From Lepus europaeus (lineage: Eukaryota > Chordata > Mammalia > Lagomorpha > Leporidae): 64,000 bases of DNA. Position numbers and translations under genes: made by a program. A model generated the notes under the pieces. That model searched no databases, was not told the origin of the DNA, and was given only the letters and a program-made list of their open reading frames with translations. Each line of letters starts with the position of its first letter. Positions within the stretch are counted from its first letter, which is position 1. This document shows, one piece after another, positions 11,401 through 24,200 of the stretch. The stretch lies in the NCBI RefSeq assembly GCF_033115175.1, contig NC_084835.1, positions 26,617,858-26,681,857 of the forward strand. The letters are read 5' to 3'.

Positions 11401-14400
11401 AGGTGTCCCAAACTGTATCTTAACCCAAGTCAAATGCCCACCCCTAATCATTCCACTTTGTATACATAGATCACAACATCACATTGTAACACATAAACAT
11501 ACACAAGTATAATTTTTCAATTAACGATAATAAAAAAAGATCTTTGGTGAAAGTAAATATATGGGAAATTATAAAAGCTATAATAATATAATAAAGGTTT
11601 GTAATTGCACTTTGTGTTTTCCACATGATTTAAAAGACTAATACACGGGCTGGCATTGTGGTGTAGCAGCTAAATGTGGGCCAGTTTACATCCCCACCAC
11701 TCCTCTTCCAATCCAGCTCCCTGCTAATGGACCTGGGAAAGCAGCAGAGGATGGTCCAAATGTTTGGGCCCCTACACCCATGTGGGAGACCCAGATGAAG
11801 CTACTGGCTCCTAGCTTCAGCTGGACCCACCCCTGGCCATTGCAGCCATTGGGGAGTGAGCCAGTGGATGGAAGATCTCTTTCTGTCTCTTCTCTCTGTA
11901 ATTCTGCCTTTCAAACAAATAAATAAATCTTAACAACAACAACAAAAAAAGACAAATATGGTAAGAAAACAATTATTAGTGTAAAAGCTAGTTTTATTGT
12001 AACTTTGATTTACAACTGCATATTTTGTTTCCTACATGGTTTAGAAGACCATGCATTTTGGGAGACCAGGAGGAAGCACCTGGCTCCTGGCTCCGGATAG
12101 GCACAGCGCGCCAGCCTCAGCGCGCCAGCCGTAGCGGCCATTTGGGGAAGGAAGACCTTTCTCTCTGTGTAACTCTTCCTGTAAAAAAAAAAAAAAAAAA
12201 AAGAAGAAGAAGAAGAAGAAGAAGACCAAAAGAAGACCAATGCATTTAAGACACCAATAATTGGGGCCAGCCTATGGCACAGTGGGTTGAGCTCCTACTT
12301 ACAATAGTGGCGTCCCATATCGAAGTGCCAGTATGAGTCTGGCTGCTCCACCTCTAATCCAGCTCCCTGCCAAAGAACCTGGGAAAGCAGCAGATGATGG
12401 CCCAAGTACTTAAGTCTTGCCTCCCACATGGGAGTCCCACATGGAATTCTTGGCTCTTGGCTTTGGCTTAGCCCAGCCCCAGCCATTGTGGCCATTTGGG
12501 GAGTGAACCAGAGGATGGAAGATATCCCTCTCTCTCTCTCTAACTGCCTTTCAAATAAATAAATAAATCTAAAAAAGAAAAGTTACACCACAAAAAAAGT
12601 CAACTAAACATAAAAGAAAAAACTAATACAGGGAGTAAGAGACCAAAAAAGCCTCATGAGGCGTATAGAAAACAAACAGTAAAATGATAGAAATAAGTCC
12701 TCCCTTATTAGTAATTACTTTAAAACAGAATGGATTAAAATAGCCAGTCAAAGACAGAGATTACAGAAGGCATTTAGCCTAGCATTAAAAAAAAGGGGGA
12801 GGATGGCATAGTGGATAAAGCCGCCACCTGCAGTGCTGGCATCCCATATGGACATCGGTTCGAGACCCAGCTGCTCCACTTCCTATCCAGCTTTCTGCTA
12901 TGGACTGGGAAAGCAACAGAAGATGGTCCAAGTTCTTGGACCCCTGAACCCATGTGGGAGACCCAGAAGAAACTCCTGGATCCTGGTTTCGGATTGGTGC
13001 AGCTGTGGCCATTGCAGCTAGTTGCAGAATGAACCAGTGGATGGAAGACCTCTCTCTCTCCCTCTCTCTCTCTCTCTCTGCGTAATTCTTTCAAAAAAAA
13101 ACAACAACAAAACAAAACAAAAAACAAGCCCATATCCCACATGAGAATGCGCAGATTCAGTTCCCAGCTCCAGCTCCTGACTCCACTTTCCTGCCAATGT
13201 AGATCCTGGTAGACAGTGGTAATGGCTGAAATATTTGGGTTCTTGTCACCTATACAGAAGATCTGGGTATGTTCCTGGCTCCTGGATTGGATCCAGCCAC
13301 ACCTAGCCCTGGCCACTGTCGCTCCCAATATCTCTCGTGTATGTGTGTGTTTGTGTGTGTGTATATCTGTGTATGTGTTTAAAATAAATAAATAAATTTG
13401 TTAAAGTAAAAAGACATTCTCCCAAATCATTTTTCTAATGAGATTAATTTCTAGGATATATAAAGAACTCCTATAATTCAATAATTAAAAGAAAAATCAC
13501 TCAATTTGAAAATAGGCAAAAGATGTGAATAGACAGTTCTCCAAAGAAAATATGCAAAAATCATGGGCGCTGGTTCAAGTCCCGGCTGCTCTACTTCCAA
13601 TCCAGCTCCCTGCTAATGTGCCTGGGAAAGCAGCAGAGGATGGCCCAAGTGCTTGGGTCCCTACACCCACATAGGAGACCTGGGTGAAGCTCCTGGGTCC
13701 TGGCTTTGGCTTGGCCCAGCCCTGGCCATTGCAGCCATTTGGGGCATAAACCAGCATATGGAAGATCTCTCTAATTCTGACTTAAAATTAAACAAAAAAT
13801 ATGCAAATAGCCAGGAGTACATGAAAAGATGAACATCATCACTAGCTGTCAGAGGAATGAACACCAATTTGCACCCGCAGGATGGCTACAATCAAATAGC
13901 CAGACAATAGCAAGTGTAGGGAAGAATGTACCAACCTCTGATGCTGCTGATAGGAATGTAAACGCTACGGACACTTTGGAAAACAGTCCAAAGTTCCTCA
14001 AATGTTTAAATATAAAGTTACTACATGACCTAGCAATTCTATTCGTAGGTATACACTTGAAAGAACTGAATCCACACAAAAACTTGTACACAAGTGTTCA
14101 CAGCAGTAGAAACTACCCACATGTCCATTAGCTGAGGAATACACAAAACCCATAAAACGGAATCTTGCCGTATAAGAGAATGAAGTGCCGATATGTGCTA
14201 CAGTAACGGTGAAATAAGAGAAAAATGCAAAAAAGGGCCATTTATCTAAATTTTATGGCCCCCTTTATATTAACTGTCCAGAATGGGCAAAGCCATAGAG
14301 GCAGAAATATTAATGGTTACTCAGGGGTAGGGAAATGGAGGGGACGACTGGGAGTGACAATTAATGGGGTGTTCAGAGCTTCTTTGGGGGGTGATGAGGA

Positions 14401-17400
14401 TGTTCTCACACTGACTGTGGTGATGACTGTACAACTCTGTGGACATAATCAAAAATCCCTGAGATATACACGTCAGAGGAGCAAACTGTATGGTACCTGT
14501 ACAAACTGCATTTCTGAAGTTCGTTTAAAAGATTTTATAACATAACCATTTGACACAGTCGTTAGAACACTCACCTCTCTCTTCAACTCATCCTCCTCTT
14601 CCAAAAGATCATACACCTGTTCCAAAAGCTGAACCCCCAGGCCCTGGATTACATCAGCTCTCAAGACTTCAACTATTCTCCTGATCTTTTCAGAACCTGG
14701 CATGATGGCTAAAAAGCAATAACAAAGACAGGAAAAAAAATACTTTCACTACCACAGAGAAAACAACACAAAGTTTTTAAAAAAATCTTGTTCTGCCAAG
14801 ATTGTTTTCACTTTGACAAGAGTGTGGTAATGACTAAAAAATTTATATGAGTTTAAGCTCATCATCTCCTAAACCTAAAAAACTGTCTTAACAGCTTTTA
14901 GACACACTAACTTGAAGAAAATCTATATGAAAAATTGCAAACACTTATTTTTTTTTCTAAAGGAAAGCAAGATTTTTTTTTAAGATTTATTTATTCAATT
15001 GAAAGTCAAAGTTACACAGAGAGAAGAGAGGCAGAAAGAGAGACAGAGAGGTCCTCCATCTGATGATTCACTCCCCAATTGGCTACAACAGCCAGAGCTG
15101 CGCTGACCCAAAGCCAGGAGCCAGAAGCTTCTTCCGGGTCTCTCACACGAGTGCAGGGGCCCAAGGACTTGGGCCATCTTCTACCACTTTCCCAGGCCAA
15201 AGCAGAGAGCTGGATCAGAAGTGGAGCAGCCAGAACTCACGACGCCCATGTAGGATGCCGGCGTCTCAGGCCAGGGCGTCAACCCGCTGTGCCACAGCGC
15301 TGGTCCCACATTTATTTTTAAAAATCAACATTCATGGCTGGCGCCACGGTTTAACAGGCTAATCCTCCACCTTGCGGCGCCGCCGGCACACCGGGTTCTA
15401 GTCCCAGTTGGGGTGCCGAATTCTATCCCGGTTGCCCCTCTTCCAGGCCAGTTCTCTGCTGTGGCCCGGGAAGGCAGTGGAGGATGGCCCAAGTCCTTGG
15501 GCCCTGCACCCACATGGGAGACCAGGAGAAGCACCTGGCTCCTGGCTTCGGATCAGCGAGATGCGCCGGCCGCAGCAGCCACTGGAGGGTGAACCAACGG
15601 CAAAAAGGAAGACCTTTCTCTCTGTCTCTCTCTCACTGTCCACTCTGCCTGTCAAAAAAAAAAAAAAAAAAAAAAAATTAAAAAAAAAAAGGAAACCAAA
15701 CTCTCTCTCCCTGCCTCTGCCTCTCTCTAACTCTGCCTTTCAAATAAGAAATAAATCTTCTAAAAATTTTTTAAAAATAAAGACAAATTCTGCAGTTTCT
15801 TGAAAGGATAAACCGATCACCTGAAGGTAGCTCTTTAAAATGGAACTGCTCGGCGTCCTCTGCAGCCTTCCCGTGAAGTATCAATGTGTCCCGATACTTC
15901 CGATGAAGTTTGAATTCTGACACTGGATTTGGTACTGGCAGATCTTCACAGCTCTCTTTAGAATCCAGTTTCAGAGTCTGAGTCATCAACTGGACCAAGT
16001 CACTCATTTCATTTGTATGACCTTTCCTGAAAAAGAAAAAAAAAATTCCCCTCATTATTTAATTGGTTTCATGAGAATTTTTTCATTAAAAAAACAAACA
16101 AACAAAAAAAGGGAGCGGGCATTGTGGTATAGCAAGTCAAGCTGCCATCTGCGATGCCTGTGTCCTATATGGACACTGGTTTAAGTCCCAGCTGCTCCAC
16201 TTCCTATCCAGCTCTCTGCTATGGTCTGGGAAAGCAGTGGAAGATGGCCCAATTGCTTGGGCCCCTACACCCATGTGGGAGACCCAGAAGAAGTTCCTGG
16301 CTCCTGGTTTCAGACCGGCCCAGCTTCTGCCATTATGTTCATTTGGGGGAGTGAACCAGCGGATAGAAGATCTCTCTGTATCTCCCTCTCTCTCTGTAAC
16401 TCTGCCTTTGAAATAAATAAAGCTTTAAAAAAAATAAATTCAAAATGAGCTTTAGTGACTTCTGCTTCTAAGTGCTCAAATAAGCCTCCCATAAATAACA
16501 ACTAAAAATTAGACAAAATGCTAAAATCAACTACATGGAGGCAATGAAGAATGAATGAAATCTGTAGGCAATTCTAAAATCGGTATCTTTCAGCCTAAGT
16601 GCAGGCCACAGGCAGCTCAAAAAACAAATCTTTCTGGCCTAGAGAATCCAAGGACAAAATTTGGGACAACCACCATCACTACAAAGTGAAAGAGGAATCT
16701 TGGAAAGGAGAGGGCCCAGAAAAAGCAGCTTCAGATTCTGTGTACATTTTTTTTTTAATATTTATTTTATTTATTTGAAAGGCAGACTTACAGAGGAAGA
16801 GATTGTCTATCTACTGGTTTACTACCCAAATGGCTGCAACAGCTGAAGCTGGGTCAGGCAGAAGCCAGGAGCCAGAGTGGCAGGAGCTCAGGTACTTGGG
16901 TCACCTTCCACTGCTTTCCCAGGCACATTACCTGGGAGTTGGATCAGAAGTGGAGCAGCCAGGACTCAAATATGGGATGCTAGCATCACAGGAAGTGGCT
17001 TAACCCACCACCATGACACTAGCCCTATGTGTACAAATTCTGCCCAATCATTTCCAGTAACTTAACTACACTCAAGTACAATGCTCAAGAATATTTAAAG
17101 AAATACAAACATATCAGCCCCAAATTAGGTAAAACTGACAGTATCTGGCATCCACTCAAAAACTACCATACAGGGCATGTATTTGACATAGAAATTAAAA
17201 TACTGCTTGGGACACTGGCATATTTTTTGTAAAGGTTTATTTTTACTTGATTGAAAAAGTTACACAGAGAAAGGGAGAGAGATCTTCTATCCACTGGTTC
17301 ACTCCCCAGATGGCTGCAATGGCTGCAGCTGGGCAGATATAAAGCCAGGAGCCAGAAGCTTCTTCTGGGTCTCCCATGTGGATTCAGAAACCAAAGCACT

Positions 17401-20400
17401 TAGGTCATCCTCTGCTGCTTTCCCAGGCGCATTAGCAGGGAGCTGGATAGGAAATGGAGCTGCCAGGAATTGAACCAGAGCCCATATGGGATGCCAGCAC
17501 TGCAAACAGCAGCTTTACCCACTATGCCACAGCACCAGCCCCAGCGCACCAGCATCTAATATCAGAGTGCCCGGGTTCAAGTCTTGGCTCTGCTCCTAAT
17601 TTCAGCTTCCTGCTAATGTGCACTCTAGAAGGGAGTAGGCAATGGCTCAATTAGTTGAGTCCTTGCCACCTACATAGGAGAACCAGGATTGAGTCCCAGC
17701 TCCAGCTTCAGCTGGTCTGGTCCCCGGTATTGTGGGCATTTGGGCCATGAACCAGCAGATGAGGTATCTGTGTGTGCCTGTGTGTCTGCCTTTCACAGTG
17801 TTGTGACACAGCAGTTTAAATTATATGATGCTGGCATCCCATACTGGAGTGCCAATTCAAGTCCCAGCTGCTCTATTTCTGATCGAGCTCCTTGCTAATG
17901 CACCTAGGAAAGCAAATGATGGCCCAAGTACTTGGAACCCTGCCACCCAGGAGAGAGACACAGATGGAGTTTCAGGCTCCTAGCTTTGGCCTGACCCAGT
18001 CCCTGCCATTTTGGCCATTTGGGGAATGAACCAGTAGATGAAAGATCTCTGTTTCTCTGTATCTCCTTCTCTATCACTTTGTCTTTTAAATAAATAAAAT
18101 AAATATCTTTTAAAAAAAGAAATAATCAAACATAGAACTGCAGGAAAATATCACAAAATTATGAAGCAAAAAAGTGACATGCACGTGATAGAATTACGAG
18201 ATGAGACCATTAAAATGCTTAAAATGTATTCCATTTGTCCAAAGTAGATGAAAATACAAACAAGTTAAGGAGTAGTATGGAAGATATAAAAAAGATCCAA
18301 ATCAAACTTTTAGAGATGAAAAATACAACATGTTAAATACAATGGAGGCTGGTGCTGTGGTGTAACAGGTAAAGCTGCCGTCTGCAGTGCCAGCATCCCA
18401 TGGTGCCAGTTCGAGTCCCGGCTGCTCCACTTCTGATCCTACTCTCTGCTATGGCCTGGGAAAGCAGTAGAAGATGGCTCAAGTCTGTGGGCCCCTGCAC
18501 CCACATGGGAGACCCAGAAGAAGCTCTTGGCTTCTGGCTTCAGATCAATACAGCTCTGGCTGTTGCAGTTATTTGAGGAGTAAACCAGCAGATGGAAGAC
18601 CTCTCTCTCTCTGCCTCTCCCTCTTTATAACTATGCCTTTTAAATAAATAAATAAATCTTTTTAAAAAGTATAAAGGATAGGAGTAAAAATTAGATCCTT
18701 CAGAAAAAGATTAGAGAACCAATCTTTCAGGAATAGTAAGAGCAACAGAATCTATGAAAAAAAATAAAACAGAGAAAAAGTAGAACAAACAGCTTCAGTG
18801 GGCTGCAAGACAACTTTGAGCAGCCTGATATAAATGTAACTGGAGTCCCCAGGAGGGCATGGGAGATCCAGAAAATACATGAAGCACTAGTGGTCAACAC
18901 ATCCGATAAGAAATGAAATGAAAACCAGATGTGTTCACAGAAGAGATATCATTAGCTCTAGCATATATCATAAACCATTTATAATTACAATGTTATCAGT
19001 GAGAGTTCTGCAAGTCTCAATACTACAGCAAATGTACATTTAGGATTAATTCTATCAGAAATAGTTTATGTATTATGTAGGGAGACAGTAAAACAAGAGC
19101 TTACCCTTCCCTGGAATCCCCATCTGACTTATCAGTTGAACTTGTAGAAGAACTTAACTCATCCTCTGACAGACAATGAATCAATTTCCTTTCCTATTTA
19201 TGTTAGAAAAAAACAAAATACCATGACACACAACCAGAATATAATACACAAAATAGTCTTGGATGCACTGACTAAACACAAGTGATGTTAACTGCAATTT
19301 CACAAGTGAAACTAAAGGACGTAAACACTGAAGTTACTTTACATAACTGATGTCCCGGTTCACGCATGAAGTTCACCAGAGGAGCATGAGGAACATCAAG
19401 GTGAGCTGTTACCAGGCCTGGAGAGCCTCAGCTGTGAAGAAATTTCCTTTCCTGAGGACAACAAATGAACAGCTCCGCTTTTCAACCCCCAGGCAGACAG
19501 CTTATCCCAGAAGCAATACTCGTATTTCATTTCATGTAGTTATTTTTTTTAATGGTGAAACAGTCCTTTTTAAAATGTATTTTTAGTTTTTAGCAGATTC
19601 ACAGTGATTTGTAGAAACAGTCTAAGAACATGATATTCCCTTTCCCCCCCTCCCCTCTCACCTCCTTCATTTTCTCTTTCTTTTTTTAGACTTTGAGATA
19701 ACATATTTTAAATTTACATTATAGTAAAAGGCTTAATACTTCACAAGTTTAACAAGTAAAACGCAAAAAGACTAGTTTAGTGGGCATACAGGCAACAGCT
19801 AAAAGCAGTAATTGAATGGAAAAATTATCACTACACCCATATATAGTAAACTTTAAAATAATCACAGGTCATTAAAACTACAGCACTGTCACATTTTAGC
19901 CACTGGTGTGACAAAGGTATAAAACAAACTTCTACAAAACTATATTGGCAGCAATCCTGAGACACATAAACATTTCTTTCTTTATTCATTCTTTTGTTTG
20001 TTTTTTTGTTTAAATTTTAGCTCCCACTTATAAGGGAGAACATGGGGTATTTGTCTTTCTGAATCTGGTCTATTTCACTCAACATGAGGTCATCCAGTGT
20101 CCATTTTGCTGCAAATGGTAGAATTTCATTCCTTTTTATAGATGAACAGGACTACTGGTATTTTAAATTTGATGGAATGCTACCTCAGCTTATTCATGTG
20201 AGACTACTAAAGTGCTTAATGAATTACCTGAAATAACCACATACAAATCTTACAATTTTGGGAAATGGAGAAAGTAGCCTTAATTAGTGGTGTAAATAAA
20301 TGATGTTATTAAAGAAACAATACCTTCAATACTTTCAAAGCAGGAAAAATTATTCCCCAGGGTATTATACAGAGCGGTGAACATGGGTTGGAAACCTTGC

Positions 20401-21169
20401 AATTACCCATGTAGCCACCAGATGGTGTCCCTGCATCAACCATAGGAGAGAAGGTAAGATAAATGACACCAACAGGCAAGACCAGCAAGTGAGAGGAAAA
20501 CTGAGCCCTGCAGACCACACAGCAGAAGCAGCAAAGGGTGTGGGCGGGCACCGTGGTGCATCAGGTTAAGCCTTCTCCTGCAATGACAGCATTCCATATC
20601 AAGAGTGCTAGTGGCCGGCGCCGTGGCTCAATAGGCTAATCCTCCGCCTTGCGGCACCGGCACACAGGGTTCTAGTCCTGGTCTGGGCGCCGGATTCTGT
20701 CCCGGTTGCCCCTCTTCCAGGCCAACTCTCTGCTGTGGCCCAGGAGTGCAGTGGAGGATGGCCCAAGTGCTTGGGCCCTGCACCCCATGGGAGACCAGGA
20801 GAAACACCTGGCTCCTGGCTTCGAATCAGCGCGGTGCACCAGCCATAGCGCACCAGCTACAGCGGCCATTGGAGGGTGAACCAATGGCAAAAGAAGACCT
20901 TTCTCTCTGTCTCTCTCTCACTGTCCACTCTGCCTGTAAAAAAAAAAAAAAAAAAAAAAAAGTGCTGGTTCGAGTCCTGGCTGCTTCGCTTCCAATTCAG
21001 CTCCCTACTATCGCACTTGGGAAGGCAGCTGATGATGGCCCAAGTGCTTGGGCTCCTACCACTCATAAAAGAGACCCAGACTTTCTGGCTCCTAGCTTCT
21101 GCCTGGCCCAACCCTGGCTACTGCAGCCATTTAGGAAGTGAACCAGCAGATCCAAGATCTCTATCAACT

Positions 21170-21217
<48 letters not shown>

Positions 21218-24200
21218 GCAGATGAGAGAAATACCTATCCCTGACACCATTTTTCAAATTTAAAAAAAAAAAAAAAAAAAAGCAAAATGCTGCCCAGTGA
21301 AAGCCCTTAAGAATTCCTGTTTAGGGGTCAGTGCCATGTGGTGCAGGTTGATCCTCTGCCTGTGGTGCCTGCATCCCATGTGGGCGCCGGATATAGTCTC
21401 AGTTGCCCCTCTTCCGATCCAGCTCTCTACTGTGGCCTGGGAAAGCAGTAGAGGATGGCCCAGGCCTTTGGGAAGAAGCTCCTGGCTCCTGATTGGCGCA
21501 GCTCTGGCCATTGTGGCCACCTGGGGAGTGAACCAACGGAAGGAAGACCTTTCTCTCTGTCTCCCTCTCACTGTCTGTAACTCTACCTCTCAAATAAATA
21601 AATAAAATCTTTAAAAAAAAAAAAAAGAATTCTTTTTTTTTTAATTTTTTTTGAGTTTTTTTTTAGAGAAAGGTCGTCCTCTTCGCCGTTGGTTCACCCT
21701 CCAATGGCCGCTGCGGCCGGCACATCGCGCTGATCCGAAGCCAGGAGCCACGTGCTTCTCCTGGTCTCTCATGCAGGTGCAGGGCCCAAGCACTTGGGCC
21801 ATCCTCCACTGCCTTCCCGGGCCATAGCAGAGAGCTGGCCTGGAAGAGGGGCAACCAGGATAAAATCCGGTGCCCCGACTGGGACTAGAACCCGGTGTGC
21901 CGGCACCACAAGGCGGAGGATCAGCCTGTTAAGCCATGGCGCCGGTCAAAAAAAAAAGAATTCTTGTTTAAAGGCTACCTAAGATTGTAAACCAACTGTC
22001 AATTGTTTACAAGAATGCCTCAGAGGTCAGCGTTGTGTTGCAAAAGGTTAGCTACTTGCAGTGCCCATAACCCATATGGGTACTGATTCGAGTCCCGCTG
22101 CTCCACGTGTTTTGTTTTGTTTTTTCTTCCAAGATTTTTTTACTTGAAAGTCAGAGTTACACAGAGAGAGGAAGAAACAGAGATCTCTCATCTGCTGGTT
22201 TACTCCCCATAACAGTTGGCTCTGGGCCAGGCAGAAGCCAGGAGCATCTTCTGGGTCTCTCATAATGGGTCCAAATCCCTGAGCCATCCTCTGCTGCTTT
22301 TCCTAGACCATTACTGGCTGTTCTACTTTTTTTTTTTTTTTTAATAATTTTATCCAGAATCATGCAATGTCCTTCTATTTATTTAGATCATCTTTTATGA
22401 TCTCTTACTACAGCTTTTAAAAATTTTTTAAAAAGATTTATTTAGTTAGTTGAAAGGCAGTTACAGAGGGGCAGAGGCAGAAAGAGAGAGGTCTGTCTTT
22501 CATCTGCTGGTTCTTTCCCCAAATGGCCACAAAAGCTGGAGCTGGGCCAATCCAAAGCCAGGAGCCTGTAGATTCTTCTGGGTCTCAAATGTGGGTGCAG
22601 GGTCCCAAACACTTGGGCCATCTTCCACTGCTTTCCCAGGCACATTAGCAGGGAGCTGGATTGGAAGTGGAGCAGCAGGAGTTGAACTGGTGCCCATGTG
22701 GGATGCTGGCACTGCATGCAGCAGCTTTACCCACTATGCCACAGCACCGGCCCAGGTTGCTCTACTCTGATCCAGCTCCCTGCTAATGCACCTGGGAAGG
22801 CAGCAGAAGATGGCCCAAGTGCTTGGGTCCTGGTACCCATGTGGGAAACCTGAATGAAGCTTCTGCCTCCTGGCTTCAGCCTGGCACAGTCCTGCTTATT
22901 GTGGCCGTGTCGGGAGTGAACCAGCGGAGGAGGAGCTTTCGCTCTCTCTCTTTCTCTAAGTAACGTCTCCTTTCAAATAAGTAAAAATCAATCTTTAAAA
23001 CAAACAAACAAACAAAAAAAGGATGCCTCAAAAATTCATTCCCTAATGGGTCGAACAATCATTTCAGTGATCATTTGCCAGTTCCTCTCTTTATCAAGAC
23101 TGAAGGCAGCTCTGTCTGGAATAAGTGGAGCTGATGTTTATGAGGTGCTGCGCTAGGCTCGCCAGCAGCAGACATGTCCACCTCTCCCTCATGAGTGTGT
23201 AACGCACCTTAGAGACACTGCAGTCGGAAGAGGACCGTCGGGCAAGGGGGCGCTGGCCTTCCTCCTGTGGTTTCCCTGGCCCCACTGCACTCACAGCTCT
23301 CCTCACTGAAGGGCCTGGAAAAGCAAACACCCCCAGGGACTGTGGTGGGCTGGCCTCACCTGGAGAAGACTTTATAATGGATTTGGAAGATAGCCCAGCA
23401 AGGTTCAGCCCAGACATAACTCATCACCACCTTGGCGTCTGACCCGAGTTCAGACCTCAGCTCTGGGTCTCCCGGCTCTGTGACCCTGGGCAAGTTACTT
23501 ACCTTCCCACAGCCTCAGTTTCCTCAGCTGCAAAGAGGGTAATGCAGCTGACTCTGATGGCTGCTGCAAACATGAAACAAGGCCCTTAAGATGCTGAGCT
23601 TAGTGCTTAAGACACGGTGAGCATTTACTAAATGCAAACTGCTAATGACGTCTTTGGGTAACAACAGCATCCTTCCCCTAACTTCCTCTGTGCTCTGCAG
23701 GAGACAACACTGCCCTGACCAGGGATCTGAACACGGAACGAGTTCACAAGTTTCCACCTGAAAACCCCCCACTCAATGGTCTTCTGCTCTTTTTAAAAAT
23801 CCTCTTTCTCTAAAGATACCTGTTTCAGATTCAACAGCTAACGATTTTTCAAAAGGCTTGACTAAGAAATTTCAGAAACTCTTTCATCAACCACCAATCA
23901 GATGAAGAACAGAGGTCAGCTTTACCTGAGGGGACCGCCTCCTCCTGGGACTGCTTTAGTCGTCTCCTCTCTCTGGCTGATAATGGGCGATCCTTTAAAA
24001 AAAAAAAAAAAAAAAAGAGTCATTTCCATTCCTGCCGACTGTTCTCACAGCACCTACAACACTTGATGTATCACCTGGGACTAAGAGAAAGGCGATGCAC
24101 TGGCATTTCAGGGAGTGATCGTTGGAAACCAGTCTACATCAGGGTAACACGACCAGCAAGGAAGGGCCACAGTCCTTGCTTGTAACAGGGGCTTATTTCT

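Noticed and set aside
20613-20700. tRNA genes suggested by box A/B-like SINE heads
   Set aside because: The heads keep GGTTCTAGTCCC-type B boxes but do not fold as full cloverleaves with an anticodon arm and continue into SINE bodies.
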